From assembly GCF_051014685.1 (NCBI RefSeq), contig NC_135060.1:8804001-8868000 (forward strand): DNA of 64,000 nt, given 5' to 3'. The translations under genes and the position numbers were made by a program. The notes under the pieces were generated by a model. That model made no database searches, was not told the origin of the DNA, and worked only from the letters and a program-made list of their open reading frames with translations. Below, one piece after another: positions 60,001 through 64,000 of the stretch (the first letter of the stretch is position 1; the number at the start of each line of letters is the position of its first letter). The DNA is from Ptiloglossa arizonensis (taxonomy: Eukaryota; Arthropoda; Insecta; Hymenoptera; Colletidae).

Positions 60001-61199
60001 TTGGCTAATATCTGCTCGTTTCACTTATCGTAAAACGGAATAGGAGCCGACGATAAGATAGAAACGCGTTACTGAACTATTTCCAGAGGTGCACGCCACG
60101 TTAACCCGCGTCGAAGTTATTAGTCCGACTCGACTCCTATATTTGAATCCGCGGGGAGATACGATCTGCGAATCAATTCGGTTTCCGCCTTCCTTATCCG
60201 TGCGGGTTAATGGTGGTCAATGAGTGGCGCGATAACGTACGTTGTAAAGTCTGTACCGATCTGGAGTTCAAACATCGCTAATTTGATCGTAATAGTTTCC
60301 AATAGCGTGCAGATTATCCGGATAGAATGTTTACGAATGTTTTGTAACGTCGTCGGAAGAAGTTCTCGAAATACCATCGCGAGCTCGATACGATGGAATT
60401 AATTTTCGTTAATCGACCGGTTCGCATTCGGTGAAATTGCGACGCGGGAAAAATAAATTGAATCATGAAACCGAACGACTCGGTTATCAATTTATATATA
60501 TCGAGTATACATGTATATTTTCCGATTTTATATATTATATATATATGTGTATCGTATTTTGAAATATTATAACGTTCGTATTACTCAGCGCGTATCCATT
60601 AACGGACGCCGTATTTTGTGCAAAACATCTAACCCAGGAATGTAAAAACGCGATTTTATGCGAGTTACATTTCAAACACGCTGTCGCAACTGATCGTTGC
60701 GGTTTTGATTCACGGGCGGTCGTAACTTTTCATTTCTGCGACGCAAAATCGTAGAACGATTGTAAATGAAAAATTACACAGGAATGCACTATGACAGGAG
60801 ATCCGAGACGATGTAAGTAGAGCGAGGGAATTTTAAAGGAGCGGCTCTTTTACATCGAGAACAACTCAGCGCATTCATCATCCCCGTGTTCGGTTTAATC
60901 CTGTTTAATAGCGTGTATGCCGTGAAACTGGATCGCTCGGCAATATTTATGAGAATTTTTTCCCGATTTTAGGTTAATCCGGCACGCGCGTACCGGTCAC
61001 TGTCCTATGCATCGCATTCCGTTCGTTTCGAATACGCATTCGTGAAGAAAAACGAGAGTGATATTTTACGAGCGTACACTCGCCGCGCATAAATTTCAAA
61101 TCGGATAAAAAGAAGGAAAAAGAAAAAGAAAACGTCACCGGAGACTTCTGTCGCGCGTTCGGTCGCTAATAACCGCGTAGTTTTTGCGTTCGATGGTTT
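57081..61199. other. Non-coding stretch without recognisable gene
   Basis: Frames at 57119-57464, 58518-58772, 59040-59408 and 59398-59769 carry no domain (the last opens at TTG). AT microsatellite sequence occupies about 60495-60552. No array or transposon ends were seen by eye. Confidence 0.45.
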
Positions 61200-61760
61200 T
61201 AATTGCAACGAAACATTGTGTAGGGAACGCGAGCTCGCGTAGTTATTAAAATTTTACTGCTCGTTAATTCCGTGCGCGCAGGGCTGAATATAAATCCCGA
61301 TATTTTATCGTGCTTGTTAGACGATTAAAAAGGACAGTTCCTGGAAAAATATACTCGGTTAATGCAACTATTTAGCCACATGTTTGCTAATAATTGCAAC
61401 CATAGCCGTTTTAATGAACTCGCGTAAACTATACTCACGGACGCGAGCACCACGCGCCGGGGCGTTTTTTTCCGAAATATTTTTCTCATCATTATTTTGT
61501 TGCTAGATGCTATCGCGCGGGCATATTCGTACTAAGCGATTATAACGATCGCAATTAATTCCTATCTTAATTAGCGTTCGTCCCTGTGGGCAATTATTCA
61601 CTGAAGAATCCTCGTTTTTGAATTATAGAACTGGTTCCGGCGATAGTGTTTCGCTCGTCGTAATTGCAAATAATAATAAATAATGCGACGGTGACTCGAC
61701 ATATTATGTTAAAAGCAGTTTTCCTACAACCCGATCGGACGGTAGGTACATAATGACGCG
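61200..61760. promoter_or_regulatory. Candidate conserved non-coding element
   Basis: A repeat-free stretch rich in homeodomain-type cores: ctcgttaattcc, gctaataattgca, gcaattaattcc, cttaattagcg. It is almost without open frames on either strand. Among the enhancer-like stretches this has the highest density of TAAT words, but AT richness raises the chance rate. Confidence 0.22.
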
Positions 61761-64000
61761 ATAATCTATTAAAAACTGTGGGGTAATATCCGCGATACTA
61801 TCGTACGGGTCGTTTGATAGTGATCGACGTGGAACACCCGCGATTACGGTAAACACTTCGATTGCTCGCCATTTAACCTAGGAATTGTTCTACGTTCCCA
61901 CTACGAACATTCTTCTTTGCTCTCGATATTTATCCACACTTCGTAACAGTGAAAGTATCGCAAAGATTTTGTTTCCAGGTTAAACGAAACACAAAGCTGT
62001 CCATGAATTACGCAACGCGTACATATTTTCACTTTCGATACAGTCTTACTTCAAAGATTCCATTATTTTACCGTGGAACGATTCATTTAAATATACTTTC
62101 GGTAATAACTGAACGATGAAAGAATTTCACTAAATCGGAACAAAAAGATGCCTATATACACATACGTAACATTTCGAACGAATATTTAACTCGCATTTAC
62201 GCATACATATTACGAACTCGTTTCGACAGCCCCTGGACTAATTATAATACATTTCGCGTTATTTATTCGTCAGGTATTACCTTCGAAACGTTACCATTGC
62301 GCACAATGTGTCTTCTCACTCACTATTATAAATCTTAGAGGCAGTTCGTTCCTGTTCTATTTCTGTGTTATACGGTGTCGGTTACCTTCGAAATACCTAT
62401 CCTACCACCGACGAATAAATACGAACTGTCGATGTTCTAGATCGTTTAACGCGTTCCAGGTTTGCGATTCTTAAAATGGTATCGGCGATGGAGCGAATAT
62501 TTGGAGAACGTGATCGTCGTCCGGTCGCGAAACCGAGAACGAAAAGTACGAAGGGAAAATAAAAAAGACGGAAAAGGAAAATAAAAAGGAATGAAAAAAA
62601 AAAGAAAAGAAAGAAATAAAAAAAAAAACCACGATACAGGAGCAACGACGAAGTGCACGCTTAATGCACACGCGGCCCGTTCTCGGAACGTAAAGGTCCC
62701 CCGTGTACCGACGCGATTTATCAAGTTGTAAAACGGCCAATGGATGTTAGCTGTCAGGTCGGCCAGCCAACGATTTGTCATCCAGCCGCGGCAGCTGACT
62801 CCCGCTACGCGAGAGGGTTCCACTAACTTTGTTAGGATTCCGCGGCAGCCGGCGCTGATCGCATCCTGACGTGGCTTTTATGCGACTGTCAGATCGATAC
62901 GGGCGCGAACACGCGATAATCTTGACAGTTGCAAAAACAAAAGAAAACGGCGCACCTTAAGTGTTACTTAAATACGGATAAGTCCACGGGAACAAATGGA
63001 TGTAACACCGTATTAAACGATCGAACGCGACGAGAACAACCGATAAGAACGCGAACACTGTCCGACGTCGATTCTAACGAAACTTTCAACGTGAACGTTC
63101 ACCGGTGTTACCCGACAACTATAAAACATTGCTGTTTTTCGTTTTTAACGTAGAAACCTACCCCTTGTATCGATGCTCGTCCATTTACCAAGCGTTTGGA
63201 GTAAAAAAAAAAAGAAAAATCACTTGTGTTTACTAAGTGATTAGTTAAACTTGTGTTTCTTAGGAATTGTAAATTGGTGATGGAAATTTTTGATAAGGAA
63301 GGGAAAAGAAATTCTTTTCGAGGAAAATTTTACCGAATTTAATATTGTACAAGAATCGAGTATTAGTGAAATTATTGGGAATTATAATTTATTACTTAGT
63401 TGAATTTTTTCAGTACTCTATTACTTAGTATTCGTAAGGTATTAAGTAGTGGTAGTATTCGTAAGGTCGTAAGTAATTCGTGAAGTATTCGTAATGATCA
63501 AAAGCAAAACGTTGGTATTTTCAATGGCTGGGTTCTCCAAGTTTCTTGACATTAAGTATGCGTTTCTCTGTGGTCGTGAAGTGAGAAATGAACAATTTCT
63601 CGATATTTTCAGGTGGCTAGGTAATTCGTGGCGTAGGTTTTTTACGTATTTGAGAAAACGAATCTCGATGTGTCTCGAGACCCTCCTCCGAGCTGTACCG
63701 TGCTGTATCCAGCGACGAATAGAATGTAATTATTATTAAACAGTAGCCGTCGGAAATAAATGGCACGTGTGTCGTATTAGTATGTTTTCATGCATGTTAA
63801 GCGAGTCCCAGGAGGCCTGCAACTCCACTGTAGATGAAATAGTAACTCTCCGAGTAAATTTGCCCGGTGCCTCGACTCATTTAACTCGCGGCAATTTTAT
63901 TTGAATGTACAATGTTCTTTCCGAGCGGAATTTTTCTCGCTTTAACGATGATATAAAATCAGACGTAATCGTGTCAAGATACGTAACGTATTGCCTAAAT
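61761..64000. other. Non-coding; A-rich tract and a possible conserved block
   Basis: 62551-62628 is an A-rich purine tract that generates phenylalanine-rich minus frames. 62740-62950 is GC-rich with cagctgac (E-box CAGCTG) and repeated ccgcggcagc, and may be conserved regulatory DNA. From 63180 the sequence is AT-rich with gtattcgtaaggt repeated near 63428 and 63455. Frames at 62929-63153 and 63494-63739 show no motif. Confidence 0.3.

Noticed and set aside
62397..62823. Phenylalanine-rich minus frames resembling membrane segments
   Set aside because: Translation of the A-rich tract at 62551-62628; no topology or family match.
1..64000. CRISPR array, bacterial operon or phage content
   Set aside because: Repeat units are diverged and directly adjacent without unique spacers; no bacterial gene, ribosome binding pattern or operon spacing is present.

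Overview
No intact protein-coding gene, rRNA, tRNA or CRISPR array can be supported in this 64 kb window. It reads as non-coding nuclear DNA of an animal, most likely an insect. CpG and TCGA are abundant rather than depleted, long AT-rich stretches alternate with GC-richer CpG-rich ones, and the mobile elements are small TA-flanked Tc1/mariner derivatives. That combination fits a hymenopteran (bee, wasp or ant) intergenic region or very large intron. This placement is inference: no species-diagnostic gene is present. Most open frames here are short, start at TTG/GTG, overlap on both strands or lie inside tandem repeats.

Mobile elements. The best-supported feature is a complete 493-bp element at 8521-9013. 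It has about 33-bp terminal inverted repeats and TA on both sides. Its one open frame joins the first ~32 residues of a Tc1/mariner-type transposase (DUF4817-like N-terminus) to the C-terminal ~40 residues. The catalytic core is deleted and the start codon is now GTG. A mariner-type miniature element of 119-131 bp occurs three times (2671-2789, 41230-41360, and 52858-52988 in reverse). A second mariner-like family appears as 5'-end fragments (9688-9872, 10563-10745, 13978-14125 in reverse, 48053-48225) and as a 223-bp element with inverted ends at 18014-18236. A doubtful scrap of transposase C-terminus lies near 25.0 kb.

Tandem repeats. At least fourteen separate arrays are present, with units of 13, 23, 45, 47, ~85-97, ~117-130, ~143, ~166, ~208, ~211-234 and 200-285 bp (near 2.0, 4.5, 5.7, 11.1, 16.4, 17.0, 22.4, 23.8, 27.1, 30.5, 33.0, 41.1, 43.0, 54.0 and 55.3 kb). 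The 41.1 kb array carries a miniature element in its first unit. The later units preserve the empty site, so the insertion can be read to the base. Microsatellites and polypurine/polypyrimidine tracts are frequent, for example the TC/TG and GAC repeats near 40.5-40.9 kb.

Possible regulatory DNA. Several CpG-rich stretches with clustered TAATTA-type cores or E-boxes resemble conserved non-coding elements (near 5.3, 15.0, 16.8, 24.1, 28.9, 30.0, 32.7, 57.0, 61.5 and 62.8 kb), but only sequence texture supports them. Two ~135-bp stretches, 40891-41030 and 44411-44545, are diverged copies of each other and are the best candidates for a duplicated regulatory element. A 34-bp perfect palindrome is at 625-658, and an 18-bp perfect palindrome followed by a hairpin is at 36976-37010. 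No undescribed multi-gene system was found.
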